IMG/VR virus record: IMGVR_UViG_3300012936_002638
Span: 1-55,980 of that record
DNA length: 55,980 nt
DNA from: a virus
Direction: 5' to 3' (one strand)
Part shown: positions 1 to 7,308 of the stretch, in pieces
Layout: every line of letters begins with the position of its first letter
Position numbering within the stretch: the first letter of the stretch is position 1
The notes under the pieces: generated by a model
What the model saw: only the letters and a program-made list of their open reading frames with translations
Told to the model about the DNA's origin: nothing
Databases searched by the model: none
Made by a program: the position numbers and the translations under genes

Positions 1-87
1 AAGAATTTACGAACAAATGAAGAAGACAAATATGAGCCAATCGAATCTAAAGAATATTTGATGTGGCGGTTAGCACAGAGTTACTAA
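1..87 (+). CDS. C-terminal end of an unidentified protein (partial)
   Basis: The window opens inside a reading frame of 28 codons that ends in TAA at 85-87, one base before the next gene's ATG. The visible tail is hydrophilic and acidic and ends in a Trp-Arg-Leu-Ala stretch. Too little is present to name a family. It is probably in the same operon as the PEP carboxykinase gene that follows. Confidence 0.6.
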   Translation, partial: KNLRTNEEDKYEPIESKEYLMWRLAQSY

Positions 88-88
88 A

Positions 89-1279
89 ATGAATATAGAA
101 ATCACTACAAAGCCTACAGGACGTTCACCCGAAAACAAATATTTCTTTGGTAGTAGAACTGAACATCTTGATCTAACACGACCTAAATATAATAAAATCG
201 GTAATGAAGATGATTTTTGGCCTTTGTATTGGCAACTATATGAACATCAAGATCAATATAAACATGAGCTAGTGTTTTACACAAGTGATCTTTGTTTCCG
301 TGTTATGACTAACGATGATAGACATGCACAGTTCGTAAGGAATATGTTTACAGTAGTAGATAAACCTTACGAACACACAGCCGATTGGAGTATATATCAC
401 AACACAGTAGTTGAAAGCGATCCTAGAATCTATGTACATCTTAATGAACAGGTTATGCTTATTGTTGGTACAACATTCTTAGGTGAGATAAAAAAGGGTG
501 TGTTTGGTATTGTAAGTTTTGAAACTCCTGCAAAAAATATACTGCCTATGCATTGTAGTGCTTTTACCTACAACGATAAAACTAACCTTATGTTTGGACT
601 TAGTGGTACAGGCAAAACTACATTGTCAAGTGATCCAGAATATCAACTTATCAGTGATGATGAAGTGTTATGGACTGACAATGGCATACAAATGATTGAA
701 ACAGGTTGCTATGCTAAGAGCGAAGGCTTAACACCAGAAACACATAAAACTATTTTTGATGCAGTAGAACTAGCACGTAGCAGAGATACTTTAGTTATTG
801 AGAATCCCGGAGCCGCAAATGCTAGACTAAGTTATCCACTTGATTGTGTTGAAAATGCTTACCATGAACCGCAACAGTTTAACCATCCAAATAACATATT
901 CTTTTTGACAATGGATGCAAAAGGTGTATTTCCAGCAGTAAGTAAAATAAGTGGTGACACAGTAAGACGTTTCTTTGAAACAGGCTACACTAGCCAAATG
1001 CCAGGCACCGAAGCAGGCAATAATGAAATCAAACCTTTGTTTAGTCCTTGCTATGGATCACCGTTTATGCCAAGAGCTGTAGGCGTTTATAGCAAGTTAC
1101 TAATGGACAAAATAACTGACGAAGTATGTAATGTTTATTTGATTAACACTGGAATGGATACTGATGGCAAAAGATTTGATTTAGACTTTACAAGGAAGTG
1201 TGTAAAGACTGCTATCGATTTAGATGTAGCTGACGATAGCAAAAACGTATTGCAGACATTGGAGGAACTTATTGAATGA
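89..1279 (+). CDS. pckA: compact ATP-type phosphoenolpyruvate carboxykinase
   Basis: This enzyme family converts oxaloacetate and ATP to phosphoenolpyruvate, CO2 and ADP, the entry step of gluconeogenesis. The N-terminal TGRSPENKY motif matches the bacterial substrate-arginine motif. It is followed by GEIKKG (two active-site lysines), MHCSA (metal-binding His), the P-loop GLSGTGKTT near residue 170, DDEVLW (metal-binding Asp, usually DDEHGW), GCYAK, an Arg in NARLSYP, and LINTG near the end. At 396 residues it is about 140 shorter than cellular enzymes of about 540, with shorter ends and loops, yet every catalytic motif is present. The stop overlaps the next gene by four bases. The family call is firm; in vivo activity is inferred. 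Confidence 0.93.
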   Translation: MNIEITTKPTGRSPENKYFFGSRTEHLDLTRPKYNKIGNEDDFWPLYWQLYEHQDQYKHELVFYTSDLCFRVMTNDDRHAQFVRNMFTVVDKPYEHTADWSIYHNTVVESDPRIYVHLNEQVMLIVGTTFLGEIKKGVFGIVSFETPAKNILPMHCSAFTYNDKTNLMFGLSGTGKTTLSSDPEYQLISDDEVLWTDNGIQMIETGCYAKSEGLTPETHKTIFDAVELARSRDTLVIENPGAANARLSYPLDCVENAYHEPQQFNHPNNIFFLTMDAKGVFPAVSKISGDTVRRFFETGYTSQMPGTEAGNNEIKPLFSPCYGSPFMPRAVGVYSKLLMDKITDEVCNVYLINTGMDTDGKRFDLDFTRKCVKTAIDLDVADDSKNVLQTLEELIE

Positions 1280-1614
1280 AATATGTTATAGATATAGACG
1301 GAACTATATGTAAAGAAGTTATTATTCCAGACAGTGGAGGTAAAAAAGATTATGCTAATCATATACCAATGCCAGAGCGTATTGCAAGAGTAAATGCATT
1401 ATATGATGCTGGTCATTCAATCAAATACATGACAGCAAGAGGTTGTGTTAGTGGTGTTGACTACTATGATATAACAAAGAATCAGTTAGATGGTTGGGGT
1501 GCTAAGTATCACGAACTTAGCGTAGGACAGAAAGAAAACTACGATGTATGGATTGACGACAAAGCATTCTGGAGCGAAAACTTTTTCCGAGAAACTGGCG
1601 AAAGCTATGAGTAA
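1276..1614 (+). CDS. HAD-superfamily phosphatase-like protein
   Basis: A protein of 112 residues beginning with the HAD motif I, DIDGT, at residues 6-10. MTARG further on fits motif II, and DVWIDDKAFW near the C-terminus supplies the acidic motif IV. It is a minimal HAD fold without an obvious cap domain, like small phage polynucleotide or sugar phosphatases. The start overlaps the PEPCK stop by four bases, so the two are probably co-translated. The substrate cannot be told from sequence; a role in the sugar-phosphate or nucleotide chemistry of the surrounding operon is inference. Confidence 0.75.
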   Translation: MKYVIDIDGTICKEVIIPDSGGKKDYANHIPMPERIARVNALYDAGHSIKYMTARGCVSGVDYYDITKNQLDGWGAKYHELSVGQKENYDVWIDDKAFWSENFFRETGESYE

Positions 1615-2307
1615 ATGTACTTTATAAGTGCGCCATTTGGTAACTATATAAAGAGAAGTTATGCAATAAGTGTAACTGGAACTTGGACGTTACACCCACG
1701 TCCGGGTAGACTTAAACAAATATTAAAAACATTAAGATATACAAAACAAGGCTGGCGTAATAAATTAGGATTGCGTAACCCTGGACTTAGGGCTGGCATG
1801 TTAAAAACAGATTACAATAGTTGTTTAAGTCTAGCCGCAATACAACCTGAAGATTGGTTAAGTATGTATGGTATTATAAGTAGGCAACGTAATATTGAAC
1901 TTAATATAAGTTGCCCTAACTTAGGCACTCACGAAGATACTACAAACTTTGAAGGGTTTAATCTGTTTACAAATCAACAAAGCCAATGGTGTATAGTAAA
2001 AATACCACCTTTAGCAACTAATGATTTAGTTGACAAAATAGTAGATTTAGGTTATACTCAAATACATGCAAGTAACACATTACCAACTGATAAAGGTGGG
2101 CTAAGTGGCAAAGTACTTGTGCCACATACATTAAGGTTAATAGATTATATAAAACAAAAATATCCACACATAACAGTTATCGCTGGCGGCGGTGTATACT
2201 CAAGAAAAGATGCACAAACATATTTAGATGAGGGTGCAGATCATATAAGTTTAGGTACTGTTTGTTTTACTCCGTGGAAACTAAAAGGAATAGTAAATGA
2301 AACTTAA
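1615..2307 (+). CDS. dihydroorotate dehydrogenase-like flavoprotein
   Basis: The family oxidises dihydroorotate to orotate with FMN in pyrimidine synthesis. The 230-residue protein shows LNISCPN (FMN/orotate loop, with the Cys used by class 1 enzymes), VKIPP (FMN-binding Lys), HASNT, and a C-terminal VIAGGGVYS followed by GADHISLGT, the phosphate-binding end of the TIM barrel. It is about 80-100 residues shorter than typical enzymes, mostly at the N-terminus. ATG directly follows the upstream stop. A phosphoribosyltransferase lies three genes on, which fits an orotate-to-OMP step, but a related FMN oxidoreductase with another substrate is possible. Confidence 0.75.
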   Translation: MYFISAPFGNYIKRSYAISVTGTWTLHPRPGRLKQILKTLRYTKQGWRNKLGLRNPGLRAGMLKTDYNSCLSLAAIQPEDWLSMYGIISRQRNIELNISCPNLGTHEDTTNFEGFNLFTNQQSQWCIVKIPPLATNDLVDKIVDLGYTQIHASNTLPTDKGGLSGKVLVPHTLRLIDYIKQKYPHITVIAGGGVYSRKDAQTYLDEGADHISLGTVCFTPWKLKGIVNET

Positions 2308-3265
2308 TATAGGTATCAATGGCTTTGGACGTATAGGCCGTTGTGTTGCAAGGCATATAATGAGCCAACGTAATGATTTGAATGTAGTTCAAATCAATGC
2401 TTCAGGCGGAGAAGAAGTAAACATGCACTTGCTAAAGTATGACAGTGTGCATGGGCGGTACACAGGTTCTATACATGAACCTTTGCTATGGACAGAAGAA
2501 AGAGATATAAAAGAACTAAAGTGGCACAATGTTGATGTTGTGTTAGAATGTACAGGTGCTTTCAATAACGGTATTCAATGTATACATCATACAATAAATG
2601 GAGCAAAGAAAGTTGTGATAAGTGCGCCTGCTAAAGAATGTAAACGCACAGTAGTATATGGTGTGAACCATCATGACATATTAAAGCACGAACATGTTGT
2701 TAGCAATGCAAGTTGTACAACAAACTGTTTAGCACCACTTGTTAAAGTATTAGATGAAACTTGTGGTATTGTAGCAGGACAAATGACAACAATACATAGT
2801 TACACAGGAGACCAAAGCACTATAGATAAAAAGCACAAAGATCCTTATAGAGCAAGAGCAGGTGCTGTGAATATGATTCCAACAAGCACAGGAGCCGCTA
2901 AGGCACTAGGAGATGTTTATCCTCCTGTCAAAGGTAAAATAATGGGCGGAGCAATAAGAGTACCCACACCTAATGTAAGTTGCATAGATTTAACAGTACA
3001 AGTTGAAGAACAAGTTACTGAAAGCATAGTTAACAAACATATATACGAAAGCACACGTAATGATATGTCTGGCATTATTGGCTACGAGCCATTGCCATTA
3101 GTAAGCAGTGATTTTAATACAACTAAAGAAAGTTGTATTTTTGCACCAGAACAAACACGAGTATCAAATAATCATTTGGTTAGAGTGTTAGCCTGGTATG
3201 ATAACGAATGGGCGTTCAGTTGTAGAATGGCTGACGTTGCAGACCACATAGGGAGATTAACATGA
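2297..3265 (+). CDS. gap: glyceraldehyde-3-phosphate dehydrogenase
   Basis: Interconverts glyceraldehyde 3-phosphate and 1,3-bisphosphoglycerate with NAD(P). The N-terminus carries the Rossmann motif INGFGRIGR. The active-site block SNASCTTNCLAP places the catalytic cysteine at residue 140. The catalytic histidine is in TIHSYTGDQ, and the C-terminus has WYDNEWAFSCRM. At 322 residues it is only slightly shorter than cellular enzymes (about 335). It overlaps the upstream gene by 11 bases and the aldolase gene by four. The catalytic residues are intact, so it is probably active; whether it runs in the glycolytic or gluconeogenic direction is unknown. Confidence 0.95.
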   Translation: MKLNIGINGFGRIGRCVARHIMSQRNDLNVVQINASGGEEVNMHLLKYDSVHGRYTGSIHEPLLWTEERDIKELKWHNVDVVLECTGAFNNGIQCIHHTINGAKKVVISAPAKECKRTVVYGVNHHDILKHEHVVSNASCTTNCLAPLVKVLDETCGIVAGQMTTIHSYTGDQSTIDKKHKDPYRARAGAVNMIPTSTGAAKALGDVYPPVKGKIMGGAIRVPTPNVSCIDLTVQVEEQVTESIVNKHIYESTRNDMSGIIGYEPLPLVSSDFNTTKESCIFAPEQTRVSNNHLVRVLAWYDNEWAFSCRMADVADHIGRLT

Positions 3266-4050
3266 AATTTATAGCCGCAATGGATCATAGTGGAGGTAGC
3301 ACAGGAGGCGTGTTAGAACGTTATGGTCAAAAATATACAGAAAATGATAAAATGGAGAAAGTACATGCTATGCGTTTACGCATGGTAAACAGTAAGTTGT
3401 TCACTAATGATAACATTTGGGCGGCTATACTATATAAAGATACAGTTGATAGAGGTATGGTTCCTGTACTTAAACAAAAAGGTATATTACCTATTTTAAA
3501 AATAGATAGTGGTTGCGAAGAGAATGGATATTTAAAATATTTTAGATGGCACGACATGATTGACTATGCAAAAGAAAATGATTGCTATGGTACTAAGATG
3601 CGTAGTATATTAAAAGATGCTAAAGATATGGACATGATTCTAACACAACAGTTTTCACTAGCAGAAATTATAAGTGAAGCAGGATTAATGCCTATTGTAG
3701 AACCAGAGATTCCTATTGAACATCCTGACAAAGAGTTATATGAATATAAACTACGTGATGAACTTGCAGAAAGATTAGATGCATTTAGAGGCAAATGTAT
3801 ATTAAAACTAACATTGCCTGAACAAGATAACTTTTATAGCAATATTATGCAACACGAAAATGTACATAAGATAGTTGGCTTGAGTGGTGGTTATAGTACA
3901 GAAGAAGCATGTGAAAGATTATCAAAGCAAGAAGGCATGTCAGCAAGTTTCAGTAGAGGTTTAAGCGAAGGTTTGTTTTACAGCCAAACTGAAACTGAGT
4001 TTGAAGAAAGAATAAGCAATAACATTATAATGATTAAGGAGGCAGGATGA
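3262..4050 (+). CDS. fda: class I fructose-1,6-bisphosphate aldolase
   Basis: Cleaves or forms fructose 1,6-bisphosphate through a Schiff base. The protein matches bacterial class I aldolases along its length: AAMDHSGGST at the N-terminus, KIDSG, YGTKMRS, IVEPEI, the Schiff-base lysine (K182) in ILKLTLP, then LSGGYSTEEA and ASFSRGL near the end. At 262 residues it is about 30 shorter than cellular homologues. It overlaps the GAPDH gene at its start and the phosphoribosyltransferase gene at its end by four bases each. With PEPCK and GAPDH it covers three steps of the trunk of gluconeogenesis. Confidence 0.93.
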   Translation: MKFIAAMDHSGGSTGGVLERYGQKYTENDKMEKVHAMRLRMVNSKLFTNDNIWAAILYKDTVDRGMVPVLKQKGILPILKIDSGCEENGYLKYFRWHDMIDYAKENDCYGTKMRSILKDAKDMDMILTQQFSLAEIISEAGLMPIVEPEIPIEHPDKELYEYKLRDELAERLDAFRGKCILKLTLPEQDNFYSNIMQHENVHKIVGLSGGYSTEEACERLSKQEGMSASFSRGLSEGLFYSQTETEFEERISNNIIMIKEAG

Positions 4051-4454
4051 CTTTTTGGGCTCACAATACAGAAGCAAAACTATTTGAAGCAAAGGAGTTT
4101 ACAAGCCATGCAGGTTTGCCTTTGCATTGGAAAATAGAATGTGAAGCTATTAGACCAGAATGGTGGAATGGACTTGCTAGAATGATAATGGATTATCAAA
4201 CAGAACCATTTAGTAAAGTAGTGGGTATTCCTAGAGGCGGACTACCATTGGCGTCAGCTTTACAAGAATATGCTACACCAGGCGATCATCCTTGGATGGT
4301 TGTTGATGATGTATATACTACAGGAACTAGTTTTAGAGAGTTTTGTACAGCCAAAGAAACAATGTTTGCGTACAAATGGTGTGTTTTTGCACGTAAACCT
4401 ATACCGGAACTAGACAAAGTAAATGCACTTTTTACTATGCCTGCTACAAAATAA
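4047..4454 (+). CDS. phosphoribosyltransferase (type I PRTase fold)
   Basis: Transfers a phosphoribosyl group from PRPP to a base. The PRPP loop VVDDVYTTGTS and the pyrophosphate loop GIPRGGLPLAS are both clear in this 135-residue protein. It is short for orotate or hypoxanthine enzymes (about 180-210), as phage versions often are. The base specificity is not visible. The DHODH-like gene in the same operon makes orotate a reasonable guess. It is the last gene before a gap with a promoter, so it probably ends the operon. Confidence 0.82.
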   Translation: MTFWAHNTEAKLFEAKEFTSHAGLPLHWKIECEAIRPEWWNGLARMIMDYQTEPFSKVVGIPRGGLPLASALQEYATPGDHPWMVVDDVYTTGTSFREFCTAKETMFAYKWCVFARKPIPELDKVNALFTMPATK

Positions 4455-4468
4455 CACATAATAAATAC

Positions 4469-4497
4469 TTGACTTTATGGCAGATTTCTGCTATATA
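4469..4497 (+). promoter_or_regulatory. sigma70-type promoter
   Basis: TTGACT at 4469-4474 and TATATA at 4492-4497 are separated by exactly 17 bases. The site lies in the 66-base gap after the metabolic operon and points at the COX IV-like/pseudoazurin genes. The same TTGAC(A/T)-N17-TAT layout recurs in other gaps of the window, which supports it as a real host-RNA-polymerase promoter. Confidence 0.65.
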
Positions 4498-4520
4498 TAA
4501 TATAAAATATGGGGTAAGTA

Positions 4521-4736
4521 ATGGATCCTAAAGCTGAGGCACAAGCAGAAGCTGAAAAAACATTTAATCAGTTTATGCTTTGGACAAAAAGAGTGACAAT
4601 GTACAGTGTCATTTTTTTAGGAGTCGTTGTTGTAGGTTGCAACAGTGGCGTCGAAACGGGTAAGGGTAAAACTGGATCCCAATATAATGGAGAACAATAT
4701 TCTCCAACAAATCTTAATGTAAAGGATAACAAATGA
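4521..4736 (+). CDS. single-pass membrane protein resembling aa3-type cytochrome c oxidase subunit IV
   Basis: A 71-residue protein with a charged N-terminus (residues 1-12), a segment FNQFMLWTKR, one membrane helix (about 24-40) and a polar tail. This matches the short bacterial aa3 oxidase subunit IV of alphaproteobacteria in length and in the pattern of an aromatic-rich stretch before the helix. The tail after the helix is longer than usual, and the helix ends in VVGCNS, so a lipoprotein-like anchor is an alternative. The next gene, four bases overlapped, encodes a copper electron carrier, which fits a respiratory role. Confidence 0.5.
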   Translation: MDPKAEAQAEAEKTFNQFMLWTKRVTMYSVIFLGVVVVGCNSGVETGKGKTGSQYNGEQYSPTNLNVKDNK

Positions 4737-5155
4737 GATTATTAACACTTGGATTTATCCTCGCACTGGCTACACCAGCACTGGCTGAGGATATGACTAT
4801 CGATATGCTTAACAAACGTGATGATGGAGCTAAAATGGTTTTTAGCGAAGACATTGCACGTATTGATGTAGGCGATACTATCACTTGGTTGCCAAAATCA
4901 AAAGGACACAATGTAGAGTTCATTGCTGGTCCAGATGGTTGGGACGCACCTAAAAAGTCTAAAAATGGCAAAGAAGTTGCTATTACATTTGACACACCTG
5001 GTATCTATTTGTACCAGTGTACACCACATGCCACAATGGGTATGATTGCACTTGTTGTAGTTGGTGACGATATGTCAAACTTAGATGATATGAAAGCATT
5101 AAAGTTGCGTGGTAAGTCTAAGAAGAAAATGAAAGCATTACTAGGAGACCTGTAA
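4733..5155 (+). CDS. pseudoazurin-type blue copper protein
   Basis: Small periplasmic electron carrier. A Sec signal peptide (residues 1-18, cleavage after ALA) precedes a cupredoxin fold. The copper ligands are visible as His in KGHNVEF and Cys, His and Met in YQCTPHATMGM. The motif order MLNKRDDGAKMVF, then GDTITW, then GHNVE is characteristic of pseudoazurins, which donate electrons to nitrite reductase, nitrous oxide reductase or cytochrome oxidases. The length of 140 residues is normal and all ligands are kept. The C-terminus is lysine-rich. Such a gene is unexpected in a virus. Confidence 0.9.
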   Translation: MRLLTLGFILALATPALAEDMTIDMLNKRDDGAKMVFSEDIARIDVGDTITWLPKSKGHNVEFIAGPDGWDAPKKSKNGKEVAITFDTPGIYLYQCTPHATMGMIALVVVGDDMSNLDDMKALKLRGKSKKKMKALLGDL

Positions 5156-5199
5156 TGTTAGATCCGGATCACACTTATAGAAAGCGAGTAGGTAAATGA
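5155..5199 (+). CDS. possible 14-residue micro-gene between pseudoazurin and DoxX-like genes
   Basis: An ATG overlapping the pseudoazurin stop (TAATG) opens a 14-codon frame, MLDPDHTYRKRVGK, whose TGA overlaps the next gene's ATG (ATGATG). The double coupling is the same arrangement as for ordinary genes here. The frame may only be a translational bridge to the next gene. Confidence 0.3.
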   Translation: MLDPDHTYRKRVGK

Positions 5200-5612
5200 T
5201 GTCATTTGCTAAAAGGATCACTGCACGTATTCCAGAGTTTTGTATGAGCCATTGGCTTATACGTATTCCGCTTGCTATTGTTTTTTTGCAACAAGGTACA
5301 AGTAAGTTACCATTTGATCCAGAAGACGGAGCCGCCTTTGATTTACCAGCATTGGTATGGTGGTTTGTAGTTTATGGTGAGATAGGTGCAGGTATTGGAT
5401 TACTTGTAGGCGGACTAGTGTTGATCAAGGCTTTAAGTGAGCTCAACGATATTATTACACGTTTCAGTGGTATTGTTGTTTGTAGTATAATGACAGGCGT
5501 TATCTGGGTTGGCCAACCAGAGAGCTTTTGGGACGTCATTTTATACGATAACTTACACGTATTTTTATGGGTAGGTGGGCTATTCTTTGCTCTTAGGGGT
5601 AACAGAACTTGA
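5196..5612 (+). CDS. DoxX-like integral membrane protein
   Basis: A 138-residue protein with four predicted membrane helices. The sequence RIPLAIVFLQQGTSKL after the first helix start matches the DoxX family, where a helix is followed by a G-x-x-K loop. FDLPALVWWFVVYGEIGAG supplies the second helix, and NLHVFLWVGGLFF the last. DoxX proteins associate with membrane redox enzymes such as quinol oxidases. Its position behind pseudoazurin supports a redox role, but function is inference. Confidence 0.65.
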   Translation: MMSFAKRITARIPEFCMSHWLIRIPLAIVFLQQGTSKLPFDPEDGAAFDLPALVWWFVVYGEIGAGIGLLVGGLVLIKALSELNDIITRFSGIVVCSIMTGVIWVGQPESFWDVILYDNLHVFLWVGGLFFALRGNRT

Positions 5613-5818
5613 GCGGACAAAGACGCTTTTTAAAAATGTGGGCAAGAACAGTTGGAATGCCAATAGGTCTTAATGACGATGACAAACCAGAGTTTTTGCC
5701 CATTACACAAACAGATGTTAGGAAGGCACTTGCCTTTAGGACATTTTGGATAGTTTTACACGTTGTTACTTGCTTGTTTATTATAAGCGGTAATGGCAGA
5801 ACATTAGGATTTTGGTAA
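5609..5818 (+). CDS. small membrane protein, function unknown
   Basis: A 69-residue protein with a basic N-terminus, a polar middle containing PIGLNDDDKPEF, and one membrane helix near residues 45-60. The TTG start overlaps the upstream stop (TTGA); an internal ATG at codon 10 is an alternative start. No family is recognised. It lies within the electron-transfer and membrane gene group. Confidence 0.6.
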   Translation: MSGQRRFLKMWARTVGMPIGLNDDDKPEFLPITQTDVRKALAFRTFWIVLHVVTCLFIISGNGRTLGFW

Positions 5819-5946
5819 TGGTTGAAATAGTTGGTATTTTTAGAACGCACACAGTAAAACGTATATTTGATAATGTATGGGACGCAATAGAATATAGAGA
5901 TACACTAGATGCTCATTATGCTAAAGTGCTTTGGAAAGATTTATGA
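5818..5946 (+). CDS. 42-residue protein, function unknown
   Basis: ATG overlaps the upstream TAA (TAATG) and the frame runs 42 codons to a TGA that overlaps the next ATG. The protein begins MVEIVGIFRTHTVKR and is amphipathic, with no membrane segment. The tight coupling on both sides is the main evidence that it is a gene. Confidence 0.55.
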   Translation: MVEIVGIFRTHTVKRIFDNVWDAIEYRDTLDAHYAKVLWKDL

Positions 5947-6167
5947 AGTGGCTAATATTGATATCATTAACTATGGGTGAACCGTTTGCAATAAAGACAT
6001 TGAAGTTTGATACAAAAAATGAATGTGTTGATTATGTAATGAATCCTAAAAACAGTGATGTATTATCAATAGAAGTAATAGCAGTAGCAGGCTTTAATGA
6101 TCCAGTAACTGGTGTAGCATGTTTACCAGCTAATAGAATAACGAAGGAAAATAAAAATGAAACCTAA
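5943..6167 (+). CDS. small exported protein with a paired-cysteine pattern
   Basis: A protein of 74 residues starting MKWLILISLTMGEPF, a short hydrophobic leader, followed by a small domain with Cys in NECVDYV and VACLP. The ATG overlaps the upstream TGA, which decides this start over an upstream TTG. Two other genes in the window (24355 and 45847) share the layout of hydrophobic leader, aromatic strand, first Cys in a helix and second Cys in a strand near the end. This suggests a small family of periplasmic disulfide-bonded proteins; the function is unknown. Confidence 0.6.
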   Translation: MKWLILISLTMGEPFAIKTLKFDTKNECVDYVMNPKNSDVLSIEVIAVAGFNDPVTGVACLPANRITKENKNET

Positions 6168-6375
6168 TAATAATTTTATTTTTTCAGTAAATGATATAGA
6201 AATTATTGAAACAGCCTTGAGAAACAAAATGGGCAGACGTGGCATGGCAATGTTGAAAGGGCAAGGTAACAAGCAACTGCAAATAGAGGCAAGACAGCTA
6301 CAAGATTTGCTAGGACGTATTCATCATCAAAAACATTGGTATAGACCAAAAGACAAAACCTACGTATCAGGTTAA
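6157..6375 (+). CDS. 72-residue protein, function unknown
   Basis: A hydrophilic protein with a helical centre (VNDIEIIETALRNKMG and a following glutamine-rich helix) and a basic C-terminus. It overlaps the upstream gene by 11 bases and is the last gene before a gap with a late-promoter box and a hairpin. No family is recognised. Confidence 0.6.
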   Translation: MKPNNNFIFSVNDIEIIETALRNKMGRRGMAMLKGQGNKQLQIEARQLQDLLGRIHHQKHWYRPKDKTYVSG

Positions 6376-6445
6376 CAACAGGTGTTGCATATAGACAACG
6401 ATCTATCCGTTTATATTCTAAACTGACATATAAAAACACAAAAGA

Positions 6446-6453
6446 TATAAATA
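6446..6453 (+). promoter_or_regulatory. T4-type late promoter box
   Basis: Exact TATAAATA in the 143-base gap between 6375 and 6519, oriented toward the beta-barrel protein gene 66 bases downstream. This is the consensus of T4-family late promoters, which are read by the phage late sigma and sliding clamp. The only other exact plus-strand copies seen also sit just upstream of genes. Confidence 0.65.
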
Positions 6454-6457
6454 AAAT

Positions 6458-6490
6458 GTGGGCCAGGAGTGTTTCCAAGCCCACTTTTTT
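6458..6490 (+). terminator. intrinsic terminator-like hairpin
   Basis: GTGGGC (6458-6463) pairs with GCCCAC (6479-6484) around a 15-base loop and is followed by six T residues. It can end transcription from the upstream genes. It also begins where a transcript from the late box at 6446 should start, so on that transcript it would be a 5' hairpin instead. Confidence 0.6.
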
Positions 6491-6518
6491 ACACACATTA
6501 TGAAGGAAGGAAAATAAT

Positions 6519-7280
6519 ATGCGTAAGGTATTTAGTATATTGGCAGTTTTCTTGTTGGCATCAGCGGCTAATGCGGCAGATCTAACAGGTGACGTTGAAC
6601 TGCAATTTGCTCAAGGCGCAAACGACGACTGGGGTGGAACATTAGACGTAGATGTAGATGTAACAGGTAATGCTGGTGCAGTTGCTTTAGGTTTTGGTGC
6701 TACCGAAGGTGGCAATGTAAGTCTAGACACATGGACAGTTGGCACAGAAGTTAATACTATTGGATTAGCAATGGGTAATGACAATGATGCGTTTGTAAAT
6801 GCTGAAGGTGAACACACTATTTCACAACCAGCACTAACAGAATCTTTGATGGTTTCAATGGGTTCAGCAAAAGTTGCTCTTGGTTTCACAGATTGGAACA
6901 CAGATGTAACTGACTTATCAAGCATCCAAGGTTCTTATACAATGGACATGACCGGCATTTCAGTAACAGCGGCTGGTGACTTAAACTTAGACACTGACAA
7001 TATTATCTTAGGTGCAGAAGTAGGCAATGTTCCAGTTGGTGCGTTAGCATTAGGTGGTACTGCAACTTATGACACAGATGCAGAAATGTTTGCATATGAA
7101 GGCGTTATTGGCATGTCAGGTATCACAGGTTACATGAACGGTGATCAAGATGATGCACTTCAAAACGTTGGTGGTGAGTATGTTTACAACTTAGGTGGAG
7201 CAGATCTAACAGGTGGTGTTAACTATAACATCGACAATGAAGATTGGACCCCATCAGTAACAGTAGGCTTTAGCTTCTAA
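6519..7280 (+). CDS. secreted outer-membrane beta-barrel (porin-like) protein
   Basis: A 253-residue protein with a clean Sec signal peptide (cleavage after ANA-A near residue 20). A series of alternating-polarity strands rich in Gly, Asp, Asn and Thr follows. It ends in VTVGFSF, the aromatic C-terminal signature of outer-membrane barrels. Repeated glycine-rich turns (such as LDVDVDVTGNAG and LGGADLTGGVNY) suggest about a dozen strands. A strong ribosome site (GAAGGAAGG) and a late promoter box precede it, and a strong terminator follows, so it is probably highly expressed alone. It may alter host outer-membrane permeability; function is inferred. Confidence 0.75.
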   Translation: MRKVFSILAVFLLASAANAADLTGDVELQFAQGANDDWGGTLDVDVDVTGNAGAVALGFGATEGGNVSLDTWTVGTEVNTIGLAMGNDNDAFVNAEGEHTISQPALTESLMVSMGSAKVALGFTDWNTDVTDLSSIQGSYTMDMTGISVTAAGDLNLDTDNIILGAEVGNVPVGALALGGTATYDTDAEMFAYEGVIGMSGITGYMNGDQDDALQNVGGEYVYNLGGADLTGGVNYNIDNEDWTPSVTVGFSF

Positions 7281-7308
7281 TAAAAAAAGTAAACTTGTAG
7301 TTTACAAA

